64,000 nt of DNA, taken from positions 2,814,501 to 2,878,500 of the forward strand of contig NZ_SLYP02000001.1 in NCBI RefSeq assembly GCF_004341505.2, written 5' to 3'. A model generated the notes under the pieces. That model was not told the DNA's origin and made no database searches. It saw nothing but the letters and a program-made list of their open reading frames with translations. The DNA comes from Sphingomonas sp. JUb134 (lineage in GTDB: Bacteria > Pseudomonadota > Alphaproteobacteria > Sphingomonadales > Sphingomonadaceae). This document shows, one piece after another, positions 31,325-38,648 of the stretch. The position numbers were made by a program, and so were the translations under genes. How positions within the stretch are numbered: the stretch's first letter is position 1; the number at the start of each line of letters is the position of its first letter.

Positions 31325-31956
31325 GCCGAGGCGAGATCCAGCGTCACGCCCTGCCATGCGGCATCCGGCGCGTCGCGCTCGTAGAAGCGGACATAGGTGC
31401 GCGAGCCGATCACGCGAATGGACTCGCGAACGGCGTCCATCGCGCGGTTCCAGCGCTCGTCCTCGATCTCGACGCGCAGCAGCATGAACAGGTCGGCACG
31501 GTTGACCTTGCCCTCCTGGTCCACCTGGAAGACGCGGCTCACCAGGGCGCGCAGCTCGACGCCGCTGCCGGCCGCCCATTTGGCCAGGCACTCGTCGATC
31601 AGCAGCTTGGCAGCCTGCAGCTCGGGGCCGAACTCGATCAGGTCGGCGACCTGCACCTGGATCTTCTGACAGCCATCGAAGCTGGTCAGCGTGATGTTGC
31701 CCTTTTTGCCGCCCAGCGTCGCGTTGTACTGCTGGGCGATCAGCTCCTGCAGGGCACCCACGCGCTCGAACGTCGCGCCCTTGAAGGCAGAGATCCGTTC
31801 CGACAGCGCCCGGGCGTCCTTCAGGACGCCGCGCACCATCTCGTCCATCAGCAGGTCGGCTGCCTTCACGGATGCCTGCGGCACCAGGTTGCCCTTGGCA
31901 TCGCGCAGATAGGGCTCGCCGCCCACGTCGATCGCGGCAGGGTGGCGCTCGGTCAT
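31321..31956 (-). CDS. DUF3164 family protein
   Basis: A 211-residue protein: GEPYLRDAKGNLVPQASVKA, ERISAFKGATFERVGALQEL, KKGNITLTSFDGCQKIQVQV, LIDECLAKWAAGSGVELRAL, and a C-terminal YVRFYERDAPDAAWQGVTLD. This is DUF3164, first known from Mu-like phages, where it lies among early genes; its function is unknown. AGGAG precedes the start. Its place here, between small early-type genes and the HNH/terminase block, suggests an early or middle role transcribed ahead of packaging genes. Confidence 0.9.
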   Translation of the reverse strand: MTERHPAAIDVGGEPYLRDAKGNLVPQASVKAADLLMDEMVRGVLKDARALSERISAFKGATFERVGALQELIAQQYNATLGGKKGNITLTSFDGCQKIQVQVADLIEFGPELQAAKLLIDECLAKWAAGSGVELRALVSRVFQVDQEGKVNRADLFMLLRVEIEDERWNRAMDAVRESIRVIGSRTYVRFYERDAPDAAWQGVTLDLASA

Positions 31957-32129
31957 GCGGCAGCTCCTGCGGCCTGTGCCGGCGGGTTGGCGTCAACGAC
32001 GTGGCGCACGCGATCGACGGGAAGGATGGCGAGGATCTCGCGGACCAGGCTCACCGGCATGCCCACCAGGGCGCTATCCGGGTGCCCGGCATTGACGATG
32101 CGCTGCAGGGCGTCGCGGGGGATACCCAT
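31953..32129 (-). CDS. Small coupled phage protein
   Basis: 58 residues, MGIPRDALQRIVNAGHPDSA continuing as helical sequence and ending in an Ala-rich tail. The start overlaps the stop of the upstream gene (TGATG) and its own stop overlaps the DUF3164 start (ATGA, 31953-31956). Double coupling and sensible hydrophobic periodicity (SLVREILAILPVDRVRHVV) support a real gene. No family recognised; acts presumably with DUF3164. Confidence 0.65.
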   Translation of the reverse strand: MGIPRDALQRIVNAGHPDSALVGMPVSLVREILAILPVDRVRHVVDANPPAQAAGAAA

Positions 32130-32377
32130 CACCAGGTGCCTTTCGTACCGTCAGCGCTGACGTGTAGCGGGGAATGGACGGGCTTGGCGCCGCGGCCGCG
32201 GAACGGAGCGACGATGTCGCGGGCGATGCCCTGCGCCAGTTCTTCGAGATCGTTGACCGTGTCGGCCGACGGGCGCTCCTCCAACAGCCGCGCCCGCTGC
32301 GTCAGGTCGTCGAACCGCGGTGTGATGCGTTCGAGCTGATCGGCCAGGCTTGGGCGCGACTGAGGGGAAGCGACCAC
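32129..32377 (-). CDS. Hypothetical phage protein
   Basis: 82 residues from a GTG at 32377 with GGGAG upstream, 3 bp after the preceding stop. Mostly helical and charged: SLADQLERITPRFDDLTQRA, RPSADTVNDLEELAQGIARD, then a flexible Gly/Lys tail. The open frame runs further upstream, but that part is the antisense-like shadow of the adjacent gene. Function unknown; one of a chain of short coupled genes leading to DUF3164. Confidence 0.6.
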   Translation of the reverse strand: MVASPQSRPSLADQLERITPRFDDLTQRARLLEERPSADTVNDLEELAQGIARDIVAPFRGRGAKPVHSPLHVSADGTKGTW

Positions 32378-32379
32378 GG

Positions 32380-32586
32380 TCAGAAGCTCCCGAGACGGCC
32401 GAGCTGCGCCTTCCGGCGCAGGCGGCGTGCGAGCTTCGGACCACGCGTCTCCCGACGCAGCCGCTTTGCGAAGTAGCGGAGGATCGGCTGCTCGCGTGCC
32501 AGCCAGTCGATCGTCTTGCGGCGATAGCCGCTGAGCTTGCGCGCGGTGGCGTTGAACTCGTCGATATGGGCAGTGGTCACGGTCAC
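32380..32586 (-). CDS. Small basic phage protein
   Basis: 68 residues from a GTG at 32586 preceded by GGGGAG. N-terminal helix TTAHIDEFNATARKLSGYRR then a very basic segment (YFAKRLRRETRGPKLARRLR), which may bind nucleic acid. It is the first gene of the leftward operon that runs through DUF3164 to the terminase, so its upstream 110 bp should hold a promoter. No family recognised. Confidence 0.6.
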   Translation of the reverse strand: MTVTTAHIDEFNATARKLSGYRRKTIDWLAREQPILRYFAKRLRRETRGPKLARRLRRKAQLGRLGSF

Positions 32587-32697
32587 ATGGATGCTCCCCG
32601 ATACTGCAGCGCCCGCGCACCCCAGGGGAGAGGGCGGCGGGCGCTGGATGCAGCTGTGGCGGGGTCGTTTGTGCCGGTTACGTGACCGATTTGCGCC

Positions 32698-32728
32698 GTT
32701 CCCTTGTGGGAAGTTCCCCAAAGGGAAC
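32698..32728. promoter_or_regulatory. Tandem TTCCC-N4-GGGAA dyads forming one large palindrome
   Basis: TTCCCTTGTGGGAA (32699-32712) and TTCCCCAAAGGGAA (32714-32727) are adjacent 14-bp dyads; together they form a 31-bp imperfect palindrome with 15-bp arms. A related dyad, TTACCTTGTGGTAA, is at 33412-33425. The pair lies between the stop of the 207-residue gene (32731) and the first gene of the leftward operon (32586). I read it as a regulator-binding site, alternatively a terminator hairpin; no T-run follows. Confidence 0.55.
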
Positions 32729-32730
32729 CC

Positions 32731-33354
32731 CTAGCAGCGGCGCCAGCTATCCAGCGCGTTGACCAAGATCGCACGTGCGCGCCGGTCGGACACACGCCAG
32801 CGCCGGGCCGCCTTCGTCAGCCCCACGTCGTCGACGATGATCGCCAGCAGCATCTGCCCGTGCGGCGCGATCGCCGCGCGCCAGGCGGTATAAGCGCGGT
32901 CGGCAATGACTGTGCGCAGCAGCTCGGTCGACGCCGCGTCCGGACCGCCACCGGTGCCGCGGGGCTCGAGCTTCGCCGTGCGCACCGCGACGTCGGCAAC
33001 GACGAGGTGGAACGCCTCACGGATCGCCTGTGCGGCCGCGAGCTGGTGCGCGTCGATAGCACCGGTCCTGAGCAGGCGGGCGAGCGAGCCCTCGCGCCTC
33101 AGCTCGGCCGCTACATGCTCGAGCGTTTGCGGAGTGGCGTTCGCCTTGTGCGACCAGCGCTCGCGCAACTCCACCGCCTCGTCGACGCCAGGAGCCAGGG
33201 CGATCTTCGCCGGCGCCTTCCCCTTCTTACGACGGTTGGCGCCAGGCCTCGGTCGCGGCGCGCCAAGCACCAGGTGCTCGACACGCTGGCGCTCTCGCTC
33301 GGCGGGCGTGAATTCAGGCTGCGCGGCTCTCGCGCTCGTCAATTTCGGCAGCAT
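32731..33354 (-). CDS. Phage protein with C-terminal HTH, possible late regulator
   Basis: 207 residues. Basic N-terminus (RPRPGANRRKKGKAPAKIAL), helical middle (KANATPQTLEHVAAELRREG, IDAHQLAAAQAIREAFHLVV) and a C-terminal helix-turn-helix-like region DVGLTKAARRWRVSDRRARA ending in LVNALDSWRRC. The tail is reminiscent of sigma-region-4-like domains of phage late regulators, an inference from pattern only. GAGGA precedes the ATG. It overlaps the upstream wHTH gene by 41 bp and is followed by the TTCCC/GGGAA dyads. Confidence 0.65.
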   Translation of the reverse strand: MLPKLTSARAAQPEFTPAERERQRVEHLVLGAPRPRPGANRRKKGKAPAKIALAPGVDEAVELRERWSHKANATPQTLEHVAAELRREGSLARLLRTGAIDAHQLAAAQAIREAFHLVVADVAVRTAKLEPRGTGGGPDAASTELLRTVIADRAYTAWRAAIAPHGQMLLAIIVDDVGLTKAARRWRVSDRRARAILVNALDSWRRC

Positions 33355-33739
33355 GCGGATCCTCGTCGGCTACGTCGGGGATATGCTCGATGATAGCGAC
33401 CAGCGGCAGATTACCTTGTGGTAACGGCAGCGGCTGCTTCAGATTAAGCCAGTCCTCATTCACGATCGCGCCGCCGGCGCGCAGCTTGTTCAAAACATGC
33501 TGCTCCAGCAGGCCCGGGACGATGATCGCCCGTTGTGCCCCCGGTGTCCGAAACACGCGCTTTTCGACTGTGAGGATCTTTACCAGCGCCTTCGCGCGGG
33601 TGTCGCTGACGCCCAGCGCCGCCGCGATCTCACCCATTGCAGGGCTGAAGCCCATCTCCAGGATGTAGTCGCAGATGAACGCGTACGCCTGCAGCTTACG
33701 GCTAAGTTGCGCAGGCATGGTCTCGCAATGAACTCCCAT
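33314..33739 (-). CDS. LexA/MarR-like winged-helix phage regulator
   Basis: A 141-residue protein. The N-terminal domain LSRKLQAYAFICDYILEMGF, SPAMGEIAAALGVSDTRAKA, LVKILTVEKRVFRTPGAQRA matches a LexA-type winged helix: helix, turn (F-S-P-x-x-x-E-I-A), recognition helix, wing. There is no LexA protease domain; the C-terminal part (LPLPQGNLPLVAIIEHIPDV) is short. The start at 33739 follows GGGGGAAGT; an ATG at 33718 is possible. A C9 tract lies in its leader (33753-33761). It may bind the dyads at 32699-32727 and 33412-33425, which is untested inference. Confidence 0.7.
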   Translation of the reverse strand: MGVHCETMPAQLSRKLQAYAFICDYILEMGFSPAMGEIAAALGVSDTRAKALVKILTVEKRVFRTPGAQRAIIVPGLLEQHVLNKLRAGGAIVNEDWLNLKQPLPLPQGNLPLVAIIEHIPDVADEDPHAAEIDERESRAA

Positions 33740-33814
33740 GACTTCCCCCAAGCCCCCCCCCGGGGAGAACATAGGGGGAATGACTTAAATCTGCCAATCA
33801 AACGGGCGCCCCGC

Positions 33815-34072
33815 TCATGGCGGCGGGAGGTGCGGCGCCAAGTGCGGCGACGCCATCTCCAGGCGCGCGCCGCGATGGTTGCAGCGCTCACACCGAAACC
33901 AGGAGCCGGCAATCGTCAGATCGGCGTTCCAACGCCGCTCCATGAAGAGGCGGACAAGCGGTGCCGCCCGCATGATCGTCTCATGCCGGCAGCGGTAGTG
34001 GCCGCAGCGCACCCGCACGTGCGCGCCATGGCGCTGGAAGTCCCAGAGGCTCTTGACGACAACCCGTCCCAT
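33815..34072 (-). CDS. Small zinc-ribbon-like protein
   Basis: 85 residues: VVKSLWDFQRHGAHVRVRCG, HYRCRHETIMRAAPLVRLFM, then GSWFRCERCNHRGARLEMAS. The paired Cys/His motifs (C-x3-C-x-H and C-x2-C-x-H) suggest one zinc ribbon. Proteins of this kind recur in sphingomonad phages and chromosomes; role unknown. ATG at 34072 chosen because the conserved part begins at MGRVVVKSLWDF. Confidence 0.7.
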   Translation of the reverse strand: MGRVVVKSLWDFQRHGAHVRVRCGHYRCRHETIMRAAPLVRLFMERRWNADLTIAGSWFRCERCNHRGARLEMASPHLAPHLPPP

Positions 34073-34121
34073 CGACGGGCCTACAGCGGCCAAAATCCAA
34101 CAATGCAACGGCGCCGCAGCA

Positions 34122-34394
34122 CTAAAGCAGCATGGCGACGATCATAGCTGCAGTGCCGATCAGTGAGAGGCGGGTGAAGCGCTTGTCGAGCGTCGCTTTC
34201 GTGACGCCGGGGCCCTTGGACCAGTACGTCTGAACGTACGGCGTTCCGTCCCGCTTCTTGCGCGCTCGCTGCTGAAAGTCAGCCCAAGGGCGCCGCGTTT
34301 CGTACGTAGCCCCGCGTATACTCATCACCACGCAAGCGCCGACCCACACAAATCCGCCGAGGAGCAGCGCAACAGCAAGAGACTCGCGATCCAT
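34122..34394 (-). CDS. Small membrane protein
   Basis: 90 residues from the ATG at 34394 (MDRESLAVALLL). One transmembrane segment near the start (LAVALLLGGFVWVGACVVMS) and one at the C-terminus (LSLIGTAAMIVAMLL), with a basic soluble loop between (ETRRPWADFQQRARKKRDGT). No family recognised. As a prophage-encoded small membrane protein outside the lysis region it could affect superinfection; that is a guess. Confidence 0.6.
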   Translation of the reverse strand: MDRESLAVALLLGGFVWVGACVVMSIRGATYETRRPWADFQQRARKKRDGTPYVQTYWSKGPGVTKATLDKRFTRLSLIGTAAMIVAMLL

Positions 34395-34739
34395 CGGCGC
34401 CTGCACCCCTCTACTTACCTGCGACCACGGCGGAGATGCTGTCCGCCTTGCTCCAGCAGACACCGCTGAAAAGCTAGGTTCATGAGCCGCTGCCGTCGAT
34501 TGATGCCTCTGCGGTACCCCTAGGCCCTACTCTGGGGCAGCTGGTGCAGAGAAGCGCGCATGGTGGTTCTCCGAGCAAGGAAAGCGCTCTCTACCGCCCG
34601 GAGAGTTGAACCGGGGAAGTCTTCACTGAACCCGCGCGAAGCTGATTCAATGCCGACGTTGCCTGTTTCTGAAGCGAGCAAGGGCGAGCTCCTCGCCCCA
34701 GCGCAGCAGTTCGCCAGGGCGGCGGCGGACATGGCCGCT
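34395..34739. other. 345-bp gap without a convincing gene
   Basis: Between the small membrane protein gene and the next minus-strand gene. A plus-strand frame could begin at 34650 (MPTLPVSEASKGELLAPAQQ) but overlaps the minus-strand gene at 34740 and turns low-complexity. Presumably promoter and leader for 34394; no clear -35/-10 pair is seen. Confidence 0.4.
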
Positions 34740-34943
34740 TCATACCGTGGACGCCGCCACCTCCGCCCTCCGCGTCTCCCTAAGCGCATCGATGATCGTC
34801 CGATTGGCAGTCGCTCCTGCGAGCCCTGCTGCCACGTCCGTGTATCCCTCACCACGCAGCCGCTGTCGCACGTGATTGACCGATATGCAGCCGCCTGAAC
34901 GAGCCAATTCGATCGCCCGATCGAGGACCGGAACGGTTTTCAC
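34740..34943 (-). CDS. Small helical protein, possibly DNA-binding
   Basis: 67 residues: MKTVPVLDRAIELARSGGCI, SVNHVRQRLRGEGYTDVAAG, LAGATANRTIIDALRETRRA. Short proteins with the sequence order A-I-x-L-A-R-S-G, a helix ending R-L-R-x-E-G-Y and a C-terminal R-x-I/L-x-A-L are common in sphingomonads; the order suggests a compact helix-turn-helix. No function known. It overlaps nothing else that is secure. Confidence 0.55.
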   Translation of the reverse strand: MKTVPVLDRAIELARSGGCISVNHVRQRLRGEGYTDVAAGLAGATANRTIIDALRETRRAEVAASTV

Positions 34944-34992
34944 CGATGGTTGGTCGACAAGGGATTGTTCGGGAGTGGGTTCGTGTGCGGCC

Positions 34993-35244
34993 TCACCGAT
35001 GCCGGAAGAAAGGTGTTCGGAGAGCGTCTCGGGCTAGGAGTTTGCCGGAACACGCCTCGCGCAAAACATCCGCGCCAGAAATGTTCATCATCACAACACG
35101 GGTGCCTCCTTCCGGAAGCGGTTCAATCACGCTGATCGCTACATCATGCTTGGCGCACAACTGCTCGACCCGCGCCTTTGACAAGTTCAAGTTCAGAGCC
35201 CGGGAAGGAGTCTGTGCCGCTGCGCCCGAGTGTGCTGTGTTCAT
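34993..35244 (-). CDS. Small hypothetical protein
   Basis: 83 residues from the ATG at 35244 (MNTAHSGAAAQTPSRALNLN). The core LSKARVEQLCAKHDVAISVI, EPLPEGGTRVVMMNISGADV looks like a small alpha/beta fold (helix, strand, hairpin). Weak AAGG site upstream. It is the last minus-strand gene before the divergent HARE-HTH gene. No family recognised. Confidence 0.5.
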   Translation of the reverse strand: MNTAHSGAAAQTPSRALNLNLSKARVEQLCAKHDVAISVIEPLPEGGTRVVMMNISGADVLREACSGKLLARDALRTPFFRHR

Positions 35245-35666
35245 GGTTATGCCTTTGCTGCTTGCGGAGCGGCCGGCGTCCGGAAGAAGGGCAACCAAGC
35301 CGGCGCTTGTCGCAAGCAACGAGCGCAGCGATAGCGGCGAACCTGTTGCCGCAACTATATGGGTAGGCGACTGGTAAGCCGTGAGTCCCCGCGGAAGGTA
35401 AATTTTCGGCGCGCCGGTGTGCCCGATGAACCGACTGCGTCCGGCTCATTAGGGCGGAGAGACCCTCCGCCGTGCTTTTGAAGATGTGGCTGAAAAACAG
35501 CGTTCGAGAGAGGATCGGGGGCAGGCAGTACCCCGGCGATACCCCTCCTCCCGCGCCTTAGCCCAGTTGCGAGGCGACGCGTAACTACGAAACCGTCGAC
35601 CTTGTTCAAGGCTGCCCCGGATGGTACCCACCTCTCCAGCTCAGCCGGAAGTGACGCACCTTACAA
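35245..35666. other. 422-bp divergent intergenic region before the HARE-HTH gene
   Basis: No convincing gene; an 84-codon minus-strand frame at 35355-35609 has antisense-like composition. It contains a GGCGGAG/CTCCGCC hairpin (35453-35471), followed by GTGCTTTT on the plus strand, that could be a terminator insulating the downstream pair. The promoter of the 35667-38102 operon should lie after it; no clear consensus is visible. Confidence 0.45.
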
Positions 35667-36590
35667 ATGGACTCTTATCTAGCCCTAGCTGAGCAGGTGT
35701 TAACCGCACAAAAGCGTGCTCTTTCTGCGTTAGAGATCCTGCGAATCGCCTATCGAGAGGGGATCGCGCCGGAGCACATCCACGGTCGCACCCAGCACAA
35801 AACGCTTCAGGCCCGGCTGAGCGAGGACATCCTCCGCTACCGGGACGGCAGCAAGTTCTATCGGCCAGCACCCGGAAAGTTCTTCCTTCACGCCCTGAGG
35901 GACGATCCGGTCGTCCCGGTGAGCGACCGCACCCCGATCGTTGCGCGACGGCGAAAGCGGGATTTACCGCGGCATCATGCGCTCGCGTTTCGAAAGCGGT
36001 TGATAAAGAAGGAGGCCAAGTCTGGCCAAGTCGCGATGGAGTCGTTCGCGAAGCTGATTGAGCACGGCTGCTATCACTATGCTGCTAACAGCAAGCAGAG
36101 GGCTTCGGAGGACGTCCTCGTTTGGTCCTTTGTCGTGGTGGTCAAAGCCGGACATGTTCTGTCCTACCGAGCCGGGCCTTATCGCGAGCAGCGCGACAGC
36201 TTCATGAGCAAACGAGTGATCGGCTTCTACTCGCCGGTAATCGAAGCCGACATGACGCTGTTTGACCAAGCTGATCACGGCGTGGTGTGGAGCGGAATGA
36301 AGGCGCTTGCGAGCGATCTTGACCTCTACGACAACCTGGCTTGGCAGGCGCTTAACGCGAACAGCAAGCTGCAGGCTGTCGTTTACCCTGAGAACGACGG
36401 GGAGGCAGACAACCTGCTCGCAGTCGTTGGCTTTTACTGTCCAGAGTGGCTCGAACCCACTTCGACCCGACTTGCGATAAATGATCTTCAATGGATCGAT
36501 CTCAGAACGCCTATTAACCACTTAGACGACTTTGACCCTTGGTCCCAGACCCTGTTACCTGTAGCTCAACGTCTAGCACTCGAGGCATAG
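35667..36590 (+). CDS. HARE-HTH domain protein, first gene of a two-gene cargo cassette
   Basis: 307 residues. Residues 1-78 form a HARE-HTH domain: YLALAEQVLTAQKRALSALE, ILRIAYREGIAPEHIHGRTQ, HKTLQARLSEDILRYRDGSK, FYRPAPGKFFL. HARE-HTH modules occur in restriction and DNA-modification proteins and in eukaryotic ASXL, and are thought to sense modified or damaged DNA. After a basic linker (VARRRKRDLPRHHALAFRKR), the 200-residue C-terminal part is unrecognised: alpha/beta, with SEDVLVWSFVVVVKAGHVLS and LQAVVYPENDGEADNLLAVV. No nuclease motif is obvious. The second gene follows after 12 bp on the same strand. Codon use is visibly less GC-rich than in the phage genes around it. Confidence 0.75.
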   Translation: MDSYLALAEQVLTAQKRALSALEILRIAYREGIAPEHIHGRTQHKTLQARLSEDILRYRDGSKFYRPAPGKFFLHALRDDPVVPVSDRTPIVARRRKRDLPRHHALAFRKRLIKKEAKSGQVAMESFAKLIEHGCYHYAANSKQRASEDVLVWSFVVVVKAGHVLSYRAGPYREQRDSFMSKRVIGFYSPVIEADMTLFDQADHGVVWSGMKALASDLDLYDNLAWQALNANSKLQAVVYPENDGEADNLLAVVGFYCPEWLEPTSTRLAINDLQWIDLRTPINHLDDFDPWSQTLLPVAQRLALEA

Positions 36591-36602
36591 TTTAGGGGGC
36601 AA

Positions 36603-38102
36603 ATGAGGGGGCGGCAGGTCGGTGGGGGACGTCGGCGCGCTAAGGGCATCCTGCGGCCAGAGGAACAGCGATTCCTCCAAGTCACCATCCAGAACGGAAC
36701 GGACGCCAACAAGAAGCAAGCTTTGCAGCGTCTTTGCTCGCTCGCTCGGCAGGGATTGAGATCCTCGTCCCCAGCCCACATGAAAGCCGTGGTTCTCTAC
36801 GCCCTGGGGTCCGGCGACTCCAAGGTTCGACGGTGGGCCTTCAATGCCTTGGCGCTCATTGGCGATCGACGCGATATACCCGTCATGGAGACCTACTGGC
36901 GGCAAAGCTTCAACGATCCAGATGTCTTCGAAGCCGGTCTGAGCGCTTTTGCGCAGATCCTTGATAAGCCGACCCTCTTGGAGGTGTTGAGTGCGAGCGG
37001 GGTCGCGATCTCACCCCGCGTGATCATGGCCCTGGCTCAACATCAAGGTGCGTTTGATGAAGAGTTATCTGGACTGCAGTTGAACCTCGAAAAAGCTGAT
37101 GCTGGCGATCTCCGATCGGCCACTCTGCTGATTGGACTGCAACGAGCTCCGTCGACCCTCTTCTCCGATCGCCACCCAGTCAGCTCCGTTATAGGAGACC
37201 TCAATACTCATGAGGATCGGGTGGTTGCGCAGTACTCTTTTTGGGCAACAGCTGAGCACCCTGCCCTTGATTTGAGAAGCGTCAGCGTTCCACCGACTGT
37301 CTTCAGCCAGTTGGTGCCCAATGTGCAGGCTTGGGCCTACCGAGTTCTCACTAAAACCTCCCAAACTGCGGAAAAGCACAACGACCTGATTGTCGAAGGA
37401 TCCGAAAGCGAGCACGCGAGCGTCCGTGAAGGAGTCGCAATTGGACTTCGTGACATCTTCTTTGACTCGCTGGACGCCATCGTGATCGACTGGTCCCTCA
37501 GTGAAGACGATATCGTCATCCGCGAAAAGTTGTGGGAACATATGGCTGCCAATGCGCAGCATAGTGCCGGCTATAGAGAGGAGGTGGAGCGAGCCTATCG
37601 ATCGTCGGCCATCAACTCAAATCTGCGAGTCCGATTAGAGGCAGCGTGTAAAGACAAAGGGCTTTCCCTGACCTTCAAGAAGATCGCGCTTCAGACCGGA
37701 GATCCAGACCTGTTCACGCAATTAGCCGGAGGAACCGTGACTAACAACAACCAAACCTTCAATGCCGCTGTTCAGGCAGGCGCCCTCTCCAATGCCGGCC
37801 CGGGAAACACGGGCACCGTCAATATCGGTCAGCAGCAGCAGTCTGTGGCTGCGGTTGAGGCGGACCTAAAGGAGCTTCTTTCTCACCTACAGCGACAGCC
37901 TGCTTCGAATGAAAAAGAAAAGGTCATGGCTGCGGTCGAGGACGCTGCAAAAGCGCCAACCAAGAGCAAGGTTGGAAAGGTGGTCGATTGGCTAAAGTCC
38001 GCCAAAGAAGGCATGACCTCGATCACGGACATCTCGGACAAGGCGGGCTCCTTCTACTCCAGGATCGCACCTGCCCTGGAGTATCTGCCGGACATGCTGT
38101 GA
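36603..38102 (+). CDS. HEAT-like repeat protein with Gly/Asn beta stretch, second gene of the cargo cassette
   Basis: 499 residues. GGGGG precedes the ATG. After a basic start, residues about 15-360 are helical repeats of HEAT type (KKQALQRLCSLARQG, SKVRRWAFNALALIGDRRDI, DPDVFEAGLSAFAQILDKPT). Residues about 376-412 (GGTVTNNNQTFNAAVQAGAL, then GNTGTVNIGQQQ) form a Gly/Asn-rich beta stretch of the kind found in bacterial conflict proteins before effector or assembly modules. The C-terminal 80 residues are helical (EADLKELLSHLQRQP, GKVVDWLKSAKEGMTSITDI), ending IAPALEYLPDML. No enzyme motif. Lower GC than neighbours. Likely partner of the HARE-HTH protein; function unknown. Confidence 0.75.
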   Translation: MRGRQVGGGRRRAKGILRPEEQRFLQVTIQNGTDANKKQALQRLCSLARQGLRSSSPAHMKAVVLYALGSGDSKVRRWAFNALALIGDRRDIPVMETYWRQSFNDPDVFEAGLSAFAQILDKPTLLEVLSASGVAISPRVIMALAQHQGAFDEELSGLQLNLEKADAGDLRSATLLIGLQRAPSTLFSDRHPVSSVIGDLNTHEDRVVAQYSFWATAEHPALDLRSVSVPPTVFSQLVPNVQAWAYRVLTKTSQTAEKHNDLIVEGSESEHASVREGVAIGLRDIFFDSLDAIVIDWSLSEDDIVIREKLWEHMAANAQHSAGYREEVERAYRSSAINSNLRVRLEAACKDKGLSLTFKKIALQTGDPDLFTQLAGGTVTNNNQTFNAAVQAGALSNAGPGNTGTVNIGQQQQSVAAVEADLKELLSHLQRQPASNEKEKVMAAVEDAAKAPTKSKVGKVVDWLKSAKEGMTSITDISDKAGSFYSRIAPALEYLPDML

Positions 38103-38218
38103 TGCACACTTAGGCGTCAGACTGAGGCCGCTGGTCATCGCGACGGACAGGCCCTCCGCCGCGATGTCGCCACAGGCGGCGAAGTACCGGGCCCGGCGGG
38201 GCAAAGCCTGACCACCTG

Positions 38219-38521
38219 CTACGCCCCTTTTCCCCTGCCCTTGCGCATCGTTCCGAGCCCGATGCTCTTGGCGATCGCACGTCGAGCGGCAGAGTGGTTC
38301 GGCGCCAAGTCCTCGACCGCGACTGCCGGCATCGGTCCTGCCACGGGTCCCATCTTTTGGCCAGGAGACCTCTCGCCGCTGTGGACGGCCGCTACGCCCT
38401 GATGGATATGCTGCAGGAGGCTCGGCAGGTCTTCGGCGGCGATCTGGTGACTGGGGTTCTTGAGCCAGGCAACAGCGATCTTCGTCACATGGCCTAAAGA
38501 ACCAAGCGCGTGTTCGTCCAT
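38219..38521 (-). CDS. MucR/Ros-like N-terminal domain protein lacking the zinc finger
   Basis: 100 residues starting MDEHALGSLGHVTKIAVAWL at an ATG with AGGAGC upstream. The stretch KNPSHQIAAEDLPSLLQHIH resembles the N-terminal oligomerisation domain of MucR/Ros regulators (A-A-x-D-L-P-x-L-I-x-x-V-H). The C2H2-type zinc finger of about 50 residues that should follow is missing; instead there is AVAVEDLAPNHSAARRAIAK and a basic tail. It could be a truncated decoy that joins host MucR oligomers, or a decayed gene. Confidence 0.6.
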   Translation of the reverse strand: MDEHALGSLGHVTKIAVAWLKNPSHQIAAEDLPSLLQHIHQGVAAVHSGERSPGQKMGPVAGPMPAVAVEDLAPNHSAARRAIAKSIGLGTMRKGRGKGA

Positions 38522-38648
38522 GAACGCTCCTACGCTGCGAGACTCACCTCGTCGGTAATGGCCATGACGAAAGCTTCCTGTCGAGAGGCCAAGTCCAGCC
38601 AACCGGCAGCCTGCCCCAAATCAGCACGATCGACAGCCTGCGCCCTTC

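Noticed and set aside
34560..34898. Plus-strand 112-codon frame with a plausible start at 34650
   Set aside because: It overlaps a better minus-strand gene (34740-34943) and its second half is Arg/Pro/Cys-rich shadow sequence; no good ribosome site.
35355..35609. Minus-strand 84-codon frame in front of the HARE-HTH gene
   Set aside because: Composition is Arg/Gly/Pro-rich without recognisable secondary-structure pattern, no ribosome site, and it lies where the promoter of the two-gene cassette should be.
37992..38204. Minus-strand 70-codon frame overlapping the end of the HEAT-repeat gene
   Set aside because: Mostly antisense of a well-supported gene and has no family-like features.
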